In this document: piece by piece, positions 23,215 to 34,879 of the stretch
Layout: every line of letters starts with the position of its first letter
Numbering within the stretch: position 1 is the stretch's first letter
Assembly (NCBI GenBank): GCA_015680685.1
Contig: MNCI01027262.1
Span: 1,717,580 to 1,781,579 of the forward strand
Direction of reading: 5' to 3'
Source of the DNA: Gnetum montanum
Taxonomy: Eukaryota; Streptophyta; Gnetopsida; Gnetales; Gnetaceae
DNA: 64,000 nt
The notes under the pieces: model-generated
Told to the model about the DNA's origin: nothing
Database searches by the model: none
Seen by the model: only the letters and a program-made list of their open reading frames with translations
Position numbers and translations under genes: made by a program

Positions 23215-25400
23215 ATGGCTGTTCAACAACCCGTGGTACAACCCACTGTGGGGCCTCGCTAGTCTCTTAGACTGCAAGGGAGGAACCCATCGTTTAACAT
23301 CATACCCCAGGACCAATACAATTTCATATGCGTGAAAATATAAGCATGCCTAACCATGGACCAAACTGAGATGGAGGCTAAAAGATAATACGAATTGTTT
23401 TACAGAGGAGGACATGAGTTCATCCCTTCACCATATGACATCATTCCTCTCCCAAAGCATTACTCTGAGCTTATCTCTCAACTCCTACTACTGAAGAATC
23501 AGCCTCTGGACCAGCCCGTGGCAAATCCTCAATTGGAAGAGGAGGACGACTTCGCCGCTCAATCCAAGCATGAAGATTCATACCACACCCTCAGCCCACA
23601 AACTTATACAAACCCATCGTTTCACCCATTCACGGGTGAAACTACGTCCCTCCAGCCGTTCAAAATCATGCAAGCGCATGTGCCTCAACATGAGGCACCC
23701 ACTCTCATCCCCATTCCTCCAGCAACCGATGTTCAAGTCAACACGCTTCCCCTCGTAGTTCCCCCTGCGGCCATGGTACCCCCATTTTTACAAATGTAAC
23801 CTCCTCAAAATAGCGTAGGAGTAACCCTCCCACCCCGAGTGATCAGAATGTTGCACGTAATACTGGCTTCTACATCTGTTCATTACATACCGCGGATCCC
23901 AACCCAAGGAACATCCTTCACAACGGTAACCCAACAAGTCCAGGGGATTCCTACACAAAACATGACCTGGCAATGGACAGTGATTGGTGCCCAATCACAT
24001 CAACCCCATCATAACATACCACCTCACATAATCTTACAAGCTAATATTCCCCAAGCACAACCACAACAACAGCAATCCCTTGCCCACAATATGCCGCCCT
24101 AGATATCACCCGCTATAAATATTCTGCAAGTGCAGCCTCCAACTACACAGCTTTCAGCCTTCCAACCCACTATTCAATAATCTAATTTTTATGCTGCACA
24201 ATATCCCCAACCTTCCATCTCACCTAGCACTCAAGACTAGGCTGATGCTAAAAAACTAATGCAGGAACTAACCGACGGGGTCAGGTGCCTCAAGACAGCT
24301 GTCGACAGAGAATTGAAGGTAGTGGACTTTTATCACAATGACCCCATCAGCTCTTCTATTCCACCCCTAACCTTACCCAAGGGTGTATCTTTGCCAACGC
24401 TCACTAAATATAATGGGGAGATAGACCCCAACACTCACCTCATAACGTTCAGACTGGAGTGCGCGCTACTCGAGGCATGGCCACATGCCATTTTACGAGT
24501 GTTCCCTATGTCCCTTGCAGGGAGAGCGCTTGATTGGTATCGGGCCTTGCCACGGAATTCAATATCTTCTCTGGAAGATTTATTGCATCAATTCGTCACC
24601 AGGTTCAAGTATAACTTGAAGCCTGAGGCAACACTAGATAGCCTCATACAGGTTAAACAAGCACCCCTTGAACCTGTCCAAAAATTTATCCAGCAGTGGA
24701 GTGCTACTCTCAACGAACTCCACGAGCCGATCCCAGAGACATATCTCCTCACAATCCTAAAAGGGGTTGTCAACGACTTCGTCAAATCCAAACTATATTA
24801 TCTTAATGTACGTAATCTGAGTCAAGCATTTGTACAAATCAAGAGCATAGAGGAGGCAGTGCAAAACAGTCATGATCCTGCATATTTAGCCTTTAAGAAT
24901 CAACACAGTAAGAAAGATCAAGAAAAGGTTAAAAAAACTATAGCAGCGTTAGCAGAAACACAACAAGAAAACGTGGGACAAAAAAGAAAACCGCCTATGG
25001 CCCCTACTAATTACACTAAACCCACTCCCGTGACCACACCGGAATGATCCTCATCACAGAACCCAACATCGAATCATACGAGAAACTTCAAGAGGAAGGA
25101 CCCCTATCAATACACACCACTACCCATGAAACCATCGCAGTTGTTTGACCAACTCCTGAAGGTTGGATTAATGAAGCATAAACAACTATCCCCTGCAGCA
25201 ATCCAAAGGCATGATCACATCTGTCAACTGGTTCAAAACCCAAGCCTAGCAATGCCAGATGACCCCCAATACCAAAAGGCTTTAGAATGGACTGTTTCTG
25301 CGATTACCATCAACGTAATGGGCATGGCACGGATTACTGTTTCACCCTAAAACAAGACATCCAACGAATGATCGACGAGGGTCAGATCACTTTTGACAAA
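23215..25400 (+). pseudogene. C1 gag
   Basis: The frame runs from an ATG at 23,215 through 25,350, with stops at about 23,260, 23,341, 23,392, 23,797, 24,100-24,240 and 25,045. The N-terminal part is rich in P and Q. The capsid domain (24,259-24,900) includes 'LTKYNGEIDPNTH', 'GRALDWYRALP' and 'FIQQWSATLNEL', typical of Tat-lineage Gag. A basic stretch (about 24,900-25,000) follows. A zinc-knuckle-like element C-x-Y-H-x4-G-H-x4-C at about 25,297-25,335 is in a shifted frame, so there is one frame change near 25,290. The 'RALDWYRALP' capsid segment is free of stops. Confidence 0.8.
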
Positions 25401-25549
25401 TCCAACCCTGTCCAACCACAAAACTAGGCCATGGGTGTGTATAAAGATCCTCTAAATACCAAAGAGGCACCATACATGATCAACACAATCTACCTTGATA
25501 ACGAACCTGAAACACCTAGCATTAACACCATCTATTCCGATCGCAAGTA

Positions 25550-26040
25550 GCAAATGCCTAATAAACCATTCGTAGTGCATATTCCTCCCACTGTACAAAC
25601 ATCCATGCCTCAACCTTCATGCCCCCCGCAGCAACCTTATGTCATCCGAATTCCCCCTTCCATAGCAGCTCCTAACACCTCGACACGCAAAAAACCATAC
25701 GTGGTGCGCATACCTCCCGCCGCTACTACCTACAACTCACCAACACCTCCCATTCAGTCTGCCCCTTATGTGGTCCGAGTACCACCCGTGCAACAACAAA
25801 GGTACAACCTCTAGCTAGGCCAACTCCATACGTCATTAGGACACCCGAACGTCCTAGTGATCACCAATCATCCACTTCACAAACACAAAATAAACCAAGC
25901 CCCTATGTCACCAAGGTGCCCGGCTAGCCGAGCACTCAACCGCATGCAACCGTCCAACCGCAACCCCACCCGACTCCATACGTAGTACAAGTCCCAAAGC
26001 AACCTGAGGCCCCAAGACCAGCTGCACCCCCATGTCACAC
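25550..26040 (+). repeat. C1 proline-rich linker with PYVVRIPP repeats
   Basis: Between gag and protease the translation contains about seven or eight copies of a P-Y-V-[V/I]-[R/H/K]-[I/V/T]-P-P type unit, spaced 15-30 residues apart (25,554-26,000). A frame change occurs near 25,810. The units are separated by S/T/P/Q-rich spacers. Confidence 0.65.
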
Positions 26041-26049
26041 ATGAGAACA

Positions 26050-27348
26050 CCTAGTGGATAAGCTTACATGCGAACGCTTGGAGAAGGAGCGTCAATGGCT
26101 AGCCTTAGGACCTCCTAAACCTACCCCGCTAAACGCAGTACCCATGACACAACCTAACGATAAACCAAACACAGGCCATAAGTGTGAATTATCCAGAAAA
26201 CATGATATGCCCAAATCAACGATTCCGGGTCAAAGTGACAAGACAACCATGCATGAAATAGAACTGTTGGGCCCAATGGACCAAATCATTGCTAACAAAC
26301 ATGCGCCCAACAGTAGAGATCTAGCGACGGTCTAACATAGGTCATGCAAGCGCTCAAACAAAAGAACACTTCACTGAGCTTATATGACCTAGTGTTAACA
26401 TCTCAAACCCATCGCGAAGCTTTAGTGTGCATGTTAACATCTATCCCAGTGAGCAAGGACTTGCCTCCAAATGAACCTTCAATTCATGCGGTAATGTACT
26501 TGCCTCAAGGGTCAACTTCTAAGCCACTAAGTTTCCACAATGACAACATCAAGTTGGATGAGAAAATGGGAGAGGTAACAATAGCCCCTATGTTCATAAC
26601 AATACGAGTGAACTAATTCAAGATACATAGGGTCCATGTAGATGATGGAGCTACCACAAATGTAGTGCCATATCCCATCGTTGAACAACTGGGGCTTACA
26701 GAGCTAATCAAACCAACCACCACCACATGTTTGAAGTCATTCAGCAGATCGCACCTGATAGTCAAAGGCACCATGACTTTAGACTTCATAGTAGGGGATC
26801 AGTTCCCCACATCCGTCGACTTTGTGGTAATCGATGAAATGCTAGGGTTCAACCTAATATTGAGAAGGCCCTGGCTAGCCCAACTAAAAGCAGTCTCTTC
26901 CCCTATACACCAAGAGATCCACCTACCTTACGAAGGTGGCGAAATTGTTATACACGGGGAGGCTGCTACACCCATCATCTCATCGTACATAGATACAGAC
27001 CAAGGCTCAGAAGTTAAGTTCGAAGAGCCTAAACAAAATGACACAAATGAACAACAACTAGTAGGCAATCATCCTTTAGACACAAAAGAAAATCCATCCA
27101 AAATAGAAATATCCGGACCTGAAATCGTACATACGCATCCCCACTTAGAAACCACAACTGACATAGAAATCACAATACATGCAGGAGCGTCTGAAAACAC
27201 CAACGTGGGAACTATTCCATCATATCTCCCTTGGGCTGAATTACCATTCAACGTGATCAGCGAAGGGGACGCTGAATATAGAATCGTACCCATTAATGCT
27301 ACTCCCAACGTTAAAATGAGAAAAATCAAAAAATTACTAAACCAATAA
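26050..27348 (+). pseudogene. C1 retropepsin-like protease region
   Basis: After an ill-conserved stretch (26,054-26,616) the protease core starts at 26,638 with V-D-D-G-A-T, where D-[ST]-G-[AS] or D-D-G-[AS] active sites are found in plant Ty3 elements. It continues through 'LGFNLILRRPWLAQ' (about 26,846-26,890). The open part is 26,665-27,348 and ends in an acidic tail. The normal continuation into RT is absent; the next 5.7 kb is non-coding in this direction. Confidence 0.75.
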
Positions 27349-27356
27349 ACTATGAA

Positions 27357-27600
27357 TAGTCCGAAATGACATTAAACTACATTCCATGTCTGGAATGACG
27401 TTAAACTTTCATGTCTGCAAAGACATAAAACTAGCCATGATAAAAAATGGTCGGTCTCCTAAGAAATCAACCCATGGCACTTGAAACTTCTCTTGTTCAT
27501 GCATGGCCCGAAATGGCCTTAAACTAGTACATGTGGCCCGAAATGGCCCTAAAACTAGTACGAGTCGCCCGAAATGGCCTTAAACTAGATCATCTACCTA
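27357..27600 (+). repeat. C1 minisatellite b (CCGAAATGGCCTTAAACTAG type)
   Basis: A degenerate tandem array with a recurring 'gaaatg[a/g]c[a/c]ttaaacta' core, about 25-30 bp per unit. It is related to the array at 32,925-33,070. The two arrays bracket the antisense gene. Confidence 0.75.
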
Positions 27601-27954
27601 CATTTTGTTTCTCTCCCAAGTTCCAGTTTATTGTTCAAATCTATGCTTGCATTGTCATGTTGTCCTTTTTCACAATCATCTTTCACTTATAATTACAGTC
27701 CTACTTATGATTACATCAGTGCATTATACTTAAACCACAAAAACAAACCAAAATATTTTATATTTCCATGTCATGTTTTCATTTAAACACAAAATACACA
27801 AAAAAAATATATAAGTAAAAATCGTGTATACATACATGTAATGATGTACAATTACAAGAGTCAACTAATTTTATTCATCCGTTCAACACAACTCAAATCA
27901 TTCAATTTACAATTTCACGTAAGAATGTGAGCCAGAATAATTTTGAAGCAGAAA
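27601..27954. other. AT-rich spacer between minisatellite b and the antisense gene
   Basis: No coding signal. It would hold the 3' untranslated region and polyadenylation region of the antisense gene; several AATAAA-like words in reverse orientation (ttta tt) are present. Confidence 0.4.
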
Positions 27955-30900
27955 TTAAATATCAGGGATAGGAGGATCGTCCCCTTTTGACTTGCCAGCA
28001 TCATGGGTCCCTACTCCACTAAGGCCAGCATCTTGGACATCCTCGCCGCCTTAATCCTGTAAAATGCAAAGGAAACAATCAACATAAGGATAAAAGAAAA
28101 AACCTTCAAACATTACGTAGCGAACGAGCTTCATGATAATGAAATGCTTACCATAGGGGATCCCTCTAAACCGAACTCCAACCGACGGAGGATTTCCTCC
28201 TCTGATACGCTCACCCAATCGATGTCATCAAGGCCTAGGTCAACATCTGCCAAGGCCTTCCCCTTGTCAACTACCGACCATGTAGGATGATTTAAAGGGA
28301 ATTCACCCACAAACACCTCCCCAGAAGCCATTGTGATTATCCTAGTAGGCGATTCCATCTCAACAGTTGTATTCCAAGCAAAGGTATCAAATGCAGAGCA
28401 TAGACCTAGACCCTCCACAAACATCTCAAGCTAACGCTTTTCAATAGATACTTATTTCAATGATCTTTTATAGTGGTGCTTGTGGTTCTTCTCATCCTGA
28501 CCCCACTTACACATCTTGGAAGCGAAAGCCTTCCAATCCTGGCACTTAAGGTTCAATAGATCTACCTAGGCCTTGCGCTCTATTAGTTTCCGGGTCAGTG
28601 ACGTGTGGCGATTGAGTAGGTTCCAGTATCTAGTATAAGTGACCTCAGAAGTCCACCAAGAATGATCACCACTTAGTTTAGCAGAGGCGAACTCATACCG
28701 AGCCTTAAGATCATCACGCTCAATTGATAACTTGGAAACTGCTTTCTCCTTTGCTTGGACTTGCAACCACAACTGTTCGATGGAACGCCTACAAGTCCAA
28801 AGCGATTTGGCGTTGTGTACAAGACCCTCTACCACCTCGTCATAAATTGGCCTTGGTATTTGCTCAATTTCTAGGGGTAGTGTGAGCAAACTATCAATGC
28901 TAATAGTCCTAGAAGGATCCCACCTCAGTTTGGCACCTACGCACATGAAAAGAACAAATGATAAAATGACAAAAATGAGGTGTGAAACTCTAAAGCTATA
29001 AAAAAAATCAAAACATTTGTACCTATCTCAAGGTGGGCTTCCTAAATACGTTCAACAACCTCCTTAGCGATACCAGCCACAAAATCCATTTTACTTAGCA
29101 TTTCGTTCCAAGTACATGGTCCACAAGTACGGGACGGACTAACCTCCACGGTCCTTTCAGGGGGAGCCATTTTCATAGGCACATCCAGCCACATCATTCT
29201 GGTTTCACTACCTTCATCTGGAAGAGATGAAAACACAAAAGTAAAACACCATGGAAGAAATGACTCATAGGGAAACACAATAAAATAAAAGGAAATATAC
29301 CATGTTCTCTGTTCCCTTCTAGGTTTGGGGGTTCACCTAAGTCCAGTCTTCCCTTAAGGAAGCTGCTAAACATTTCATCAACACCACTCTGGTCATCCAC
29401 CAGTTCTGTCTCTGTGGTGTCTTCCCGTAGCTCCTCCATCTCTCCCACCTGATCCTTGCTAACCCCTTCGTCCTTAGTCATTAACTCCATCATAGCTTCC
29501 TCCTCTTCAATGATAGTCTCTAATTCCTACCTCCTCAATTCTCAAGTTAATTCTGAAGGCATCAATGGCATGTAAGCAGTCAAAATAAAAATTATGAATA
29601 AGACAAAAATGATAAAGCAATAAGTGTACTAAGTTTACTTACCTCGAACAGGCATCTTGAACCGTATGCGCTTCACCCGTGGCTTGTCCACATTTGAGGC
29701 CTCCTCAGTTGAACGTTCATGCTTCGTTAGCTTCGACTTGGCCTTACTGATGGTCTCTTTGATGACCCATTCTGCTCTCTTTGCAGTGTAGGGCACATCG
29801 TCTGGTTCCAACCCTACACTATCACGTCTATGGATGGAGGTACCAGATGACCCCCCTATCATGATGGATACAGATTCATCAATCCCCTCAGGCGCGTCTT
29901 GGGACTCAGTTGTTTCAAACAAATAGTTGATCCACGAGCGAGATAATTGACCAAAATCCCATAGAACATACTTATTGTCCGTGTGAACCACTAGAAACTT
30001 GGCCAAACAGCGAAGATAGCTAGCAAAGAATGCAAATTTAAAGTGGGACTATGCCTCGACATTTGAGTGCAATCGCACTATCTCCTTATGAAGGCTCAAC
30101 AACAAAAATTAGGCCCAGTTATAACGCATTCCGGTTTCTAGGACAGTTCGCATAATATGCATAGCTTCAACACCAAGACTCCGCACCTGGGAAAGGGATT
30201 TAGGGAATACCCATGCCCTAAATAGGGCATATAATTCATTAACTTCCTCAACCTTTGACTTCCCCTACATAGGGAATCCCTTAGCACCCTTGGTAATGCC
30301 CAACGAGTCCTCTAACTTACGTACCGTATGGAGCTCTTTCTGAGCCTTGTCCAAAACTACATTTACACCATCCTCCGGTACACCAAATAGGTTTGAAAAG
30401 AATTCGGCTGACAGATGGAAGACTATCTTAACACCCTTAATTCAGGTGCTATAGTAAGAGACGGATTTGTCAAATGAATCAACAATTCTGATCATTTCGG
30501 CTATCGACACATCAGGGCTAGGGGTTATAAAGAGCTCCATAAGGCTGGCATCATCTAAACAATGGATGATGGACAATGGGGCATGGGTGCACAACCATTT
30601 TTGTGCCTTACTGATCTCCCCGAACTTCATCGAGAGGGTACTCTCAGTTCGTCCTGTTGTGACAACGTCTCCGTCGGGAGGGACATCAACTGTAGATACA
30701 ATTTGAAACCATCACATCAGTATAACCCCCGGTAGTTAAACAAACACATTAACACATCTAGAAAATATTGTCACTTACCTTCAGTAGTGGACTTAGAGGT
30801 GCTACCCAAGTCAGAGTCACGAGGAAAAATTGGTCCCTTATGCAACCAATCTCCATGCAACCACCCACAAGCTATGCATTTTGTGAACGCTCTAGAAAAT

Positions 30901-32439
30901 CGTTTATGAAAATGGAAAATATCATCCTTGGTTTGAGCTAACACAACTCCACGAAGGGTGCGACCCGCCATAAAGGTCTCTAGAGCAATATGAGCTAGGG
31001 CAAGCCCATCATCATTAACACATGTGCCATCTTGGGTAACTTGGGACCTGCAAAAGAATAGTCATCAAAACAGAAGCAAACGCTAAACAACAAAAGAGAG
31101 ACAGAGACGAGAAGCCAAACGATCTTACCTCTCTACCTGGTACACTGTTCCAGGAGGGTTCTAGAATAACATGTGCGCACGTGTAGCCAAGAACAAGATG
31201 TTGTTAAGATAATCACGCCCTCGTGGAAATAGTTCCCACACGCGTGCTAACGGGCAAGTAGATCTGGGCCCACCAGAGGGACCGTCCTCGATCACAAGTG
31301 ACCCTTCGTCAATATCCTTCATGAAGACCGCGATGCCCTCTGAAGCTCCTGGCAACATAGCCTCAAGCATGCTCTGTGCCACTTGTTCGCTCAAATGCGA
31401 CTAGACAACCACTTTAAATCTGTCCAGGATGAAGCTGAGGAATTCACATGCCCCTTCCTTGAACCAGACCCCATTATTATCAACGGTCAGATCAGGGGTA
31501 GGTTCATTGGTCTCAAGGGGCCCGAACCATGCCAGTACCCCAACTAGCTCAACTACTAGGAGAAAAGGTTCAGTGTCCCTGCAAGCAACCAAAATGCCAC
31601 GATAAATCAGCCATACATGAAAAGGAGAGGAAACAACAAAATTCCATGTTGAAGGCCAACACTTAGAAAAATTACAAACTGTTTTCGATCAAGGTATACG
31701 CTGTTCAACAAACTGTTCACGCTCAGCGTATACGTTGTAAAAACCATTAGTGTATATGCCATGAAAACCATCTACGCTATACGCTATAAAAAACTGTCAG
31801 CGTATACATTGTGAAAATCATCAGCGTATATGCTGTAAAAATTGTCAGCGTATACGCTGTGCGAACAGTTTACGCTGAACACTGTGCAAACAGTTTACGC
31901 TGAACACTGTGCAAACAGTTTACACTAAACATTCTGAAAATAATTCACGCTGAACACTGTGTATACAGTCAACGTATACGCTATAAAAAAAATAGTTAGC
32001 GTATACACTGTGAAAATCATCTACACTACATACTGATAAAATCATCTACGCTGTATATTGTTAAAGTCCTCTACGCTCCACACTGTTCAAACTGTCTACG
32101 CTGGACGCTAAGGAAAACTTCTATGCTCAGCAGACCCTCTACGCTACAGACCTATGCTCAGCGTACAGGCCCTCTAGGCGTATATGCTGAAACCCTCTAT
32201 GCTACAGAAACTATTTACGCTACTAAAACTCTCTATGCTACGAAAATCATCTATGCCAAATAATATGTACAAATGAAAATAACTAACAGAGGCAGGATTA
32301 GAGCCTACCTGTGTGACGATCTAGGCCATGATGGAACCCTTGGCCTAGGCAGACACTACAACATGGCCTAGCCTTCCTCTGCGAATGTCAGGTCAAGCAC
32401 CTTCCTCCCCTGGTACTCTACCTCCTTACACTTGCCCAT
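27955..32439 (-). pseudogene. Eight-exon antisense gene inside C1, unknown function, inactivated by stops
   Basis: A spliced gene model on the minus strand, high to low: exon 1 32,439-32,309; 2 31,578-31,129; 3 31,047-30,779; 4 30,689-29,643; 5 29,552-29,301; 6 29,217-29,023; 7 28,936-28,152; 8 28,056-27,955. Every intron is GT-AG (donors such as GTAAGA, GTAAGT and GTAAGC; acceptors such as TTTTGCAG and TCTACAG), and all phases agree. The exons total 3,231 nt, or 1,077 codons including the final TAA. About 15 premature stops occur and no frameshift; most fit CAG, CAA or CGA changed by C-to-T. Exon 5 is acidic. Exon 7 has a probable coiled coil (about 28,580-28,760) rich in E, K, R and L. Exon 4 ends in a basic segment. 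No domain is recognised. Antisense extra ORFs are known in Tat-lineage elements, but I cannot match this one. Confidence 0.8.
31690..32285. repeat. CGTATACGC array inside intron 1 of the antisense gene
   Basis: About 0.6 kb of 'gcgtatacgctgt' and 'tacgctgaacactgtgc' variants. It uses the same palindromic core as the C1 U3. It occupies most of the 730-bp first intron of the antisense gene. Confidence 0.75.
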
Positions 32440-32449
32440 TTCAGCGTCC

Positions 32450-32640
32450 TCTACGCTGAGACTGATAGGTTTATGCTGAGGATTGAAACCTCTCACGCCT
32501 ACGCTGAGCCTCTACGTCGGAGTTCAAGCCTCTACGCTCTATGTTTACGCTAGGCTTTGTTCATCTATGCTTACACCAAGTCTCTACGCTTACGCTGAGG
32601 TTTACGCTTATACTCGGCCTTGCTTCAAGATTCACGGTGT
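32450..32640. repeat. TCTACGCTGAG-type repeats in the antisense 5' leader
   Basis: Variants of 'ctctacgctgag' and 'tttacgctgagg'. They resemble the C1 leader array (22,585-23,100) and lie between the antisense TATA box and ATG. Confidence 0.65.
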
Positions 32641-32661
32641 TTACAAATGATACCCCTATGC

Positions 32662-32670
32662 TATATATAG
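32662..32670 (-). promoter_or_regulatory. Candidate TATA box of the antisense gene
   Basis: CTATATATAG, itself palindromic, lies 223 bp upstream of the antisense ATG. It is the only strong TATA-like word in the 600 bp upstream. Its assignment is inference from position. Confidence 0.45.
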
Positions 32671-32924
32671 CACCGTTGGCCACCGCCGTTGCCGCCACTG
32701 CCTTGCATTTTTTTCCTTTTTTTTTATTTTTTTTATTTCGTTTATTATTAACCTTAATTGAAATTGTTCAAAATGCAAAATAAAAAATATGTATAAAACA
32801 AAATGAACACTACCACATGCTGATCCCCTCATAAACCAACTTCAGAAGCCCACACTGAATATTTTGGCGCAAACTCTCCGATGCAAAATATATGGTGATT
32901 AGGCATCGTCAAATCACCCACCTT

Positions 32925-33070
32925 CAGCCCGATATGGTATTAAACTACCATGACAGCTTGGTAAGGCCTTAAACTGCCACAAACTACCCCACACGGCCTG
33001 GTAAGGCCTTAAACTGCCACATTCGGCCCGGTAAGGCCTTAAGCTACCATGTGTCCCAGTGCAATGATAA
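32925..33070 (+). repeat. C1 minisatellite c (GGTAAGGCCTTAAACTGCCAC type)
   Basis: Four to five units of about 30 bp with the core 'ggccttaaactgccac'. The core GGCCTTAAACT is shared with array b at 27,357-27,600. Confidence 0.75.
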
Positions 33071-33113
33071 ACCACCATCATACATGTACACATGACTTAC
33101 GCTACTAGAGAAT

Positions 33114-34400
33114 ATGGAACAATACCTATTAGCTCATTTAGCTCTCTGTTTATTAGCAGGAGCAAGCCCGATGGATTGTCAGTGTTTATCCGCACCATTA
33201 ATCATCGATGGACCATATGGAAAGATTGCGAGGGACATCGATATAAATCTCATCCACTTAATTTTATCAACGGATGACACAGTCATAGCCTCAACACAAA
33301 AAACACTAAATAATTACAAAGGTATGACAAAACCCCTTGACATAGAAGCTGAAAACATCACTAAAGACCCATTGACTGAAACCCCCATCGTTATGCCTGA
33401 TGGTGAAACCAAAATATTAAAATTAAGTACACTATTGCAACCTCCACTAGCCAAAGACATAGAAGATGTGCTTCGAAACAACATGAAGGCATTCGCTTGG
33501 TCTTACACTAACATGCCCAGGCTAGATCCTTGAATCATCTAGCACAACATTATCCTCGATCCAAAATTAAGGCCAGTAAAACAGAAGGAGCGAAAGGTTA
33601 AACCTGAGGTAGCATTGGCAGTTCACAATGAAATCACCAAACTTTATCAAGTTGGTTTCATTCAGGCTGTCGATTACGCCGATTGGGTATCCAACATGGT
33701 CATTGTCCTGAAAAAGAACAAAAGCGTTCGCTTATGCATTGGCTTCCAAGATCTAAATGTTGCTACCATAAAAGATGATTTTTCCCTACCCAACATCAAT
33801 CAACTAGTTGACTCGATCGCTGGGCATGCCCTATTATCTTTTATGGATGGCTTCTTGGGGTATAACCAAATATGCATTAACCCGGAGCATCAGCTCCAGA
33901 CTACCTTTATGACACCATGGGGAACCTTTTGTTACACAATGATGCCCTTTGGTCTCAAGAATGCTGGGGCCACATATCAAAGGGCCATGACATTCATTTT
34001 TAGCGATTATATGCTACACTTGCTCAATGACTATGTCAATGATATCGTGGTTAAATCGAAGACATCACAACAACACGTACAAGACATTGACTTGGTGCTA
34101 AAATGTTGTTTAAAATATGAGCTAAGACTTAACCTAAAGAAATGTGTCTTTGGAGTCAAAATAGGAAAAATTCTTGGATTCATAGCCTCAGAAGTAGGGA
34201 TACGAGTAGACCTCAATAAAGTTAAGGCCATAACAAACTTAAGACCACCTGGCAACCTCACCGAACTCCAAGGTCTACAAGGTAGATTACAGTTCATCAG
34301 GCATTTCATAGAAAAACTAACGAACAAATTAAAACCTATGAACCACTTGCTACGCAAGAACATCCATTTTGAATGGACTCCATAGTTCCAAGAAGCATTT
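33114..34400 (+). pseudogene. C1 reverse transcriptase
   Basis: The frame runs from 33,114. A pre-RT segment ('NMKAFAWSYTNMP', about 33,480-33,520) is followed by stops at about 33,532 and 33,541. The RT core runs from 33,615, with 'VRLCIGFQDLN', 'LSFMDGFLGYNQI' and 'MPFGLKNAGATYQR'. The catalytic motif at 34,032-34,043 reads Y-V-N-D instead of Y-V-D-D, so a metal-binding aspartate has been lost. A good splice-acceptor-like tract ends at 33,159 and could be the 3' end of an Ogre-style sense intron. A stop at about 34,384 ends the open part. Confidence 0.85.
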
Positions 34401-34850
34401 GACAATATTAAAACAGCACTTGTCCGATTACCCACTATTTATCCACCTCAAAATGACAAACCGTTTTACATATACCTTGCCACTTCGGATTCGTCAATCG
34501 CATCCATGCTTTGCCAGAAACAAGATGATGGAACCAAAGTCCTTGTCTATTACTTAAGCCATGCATTAGTTGCCCACGAGAAAAAGTATAACAAGGTGGA
34601 GAGGTCATGTTTAGCCTTGGTCTTTTCCTTAAAGAAATGGTGACATTACCTCTTCCATTACTAAGTCAATATAATTTGCAAGGATAATGTGCTCAGAGCC
34701 ATCACAGGAAACATTTATGAGACAAGTAGAATAGCCCGTTGGAAATCCATGATAGCTGAGTTTAACCTACACCACATAGCGCAATCATCAGTTAAGGGTC
34801 AAGCCATAGCGAATCAAATGACCGCGTCATCAATGTACGATTAAGCAACG
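34401..34850 (+). pseudogene. C1 canonical RNase H (degenerate)
   Basis: Continues the RT frame after the stop. It reads 'FYIYLATSDSSIASMLCQ', 'VLVYYLSHALV', 'EKKYNKVE' and, near the end, 'RIARWKSMIAEFNLHHI'. This is the reduced RNase H typical of Tat-lineage elements. Stops lie at about 34,640, 34,662 and 34,842. Confidence 0.7.
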
Positions 34851-34879
34851 ATAGAGCCAGAATTCCCCAACGAAAATGT

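Noticed and set aside
24588-24791. Minus-strand frame within C1 gag
   Set aside because: Shadow of the sense gag capsid domain, which has clear homology in the plus frame.
28131-31592. Set of independent small minus-strand genes
   Set aside because: The pieces are exons of one spliced gene: the breaks coincide with GT-AG junctions in matching phase or with single stop codons.
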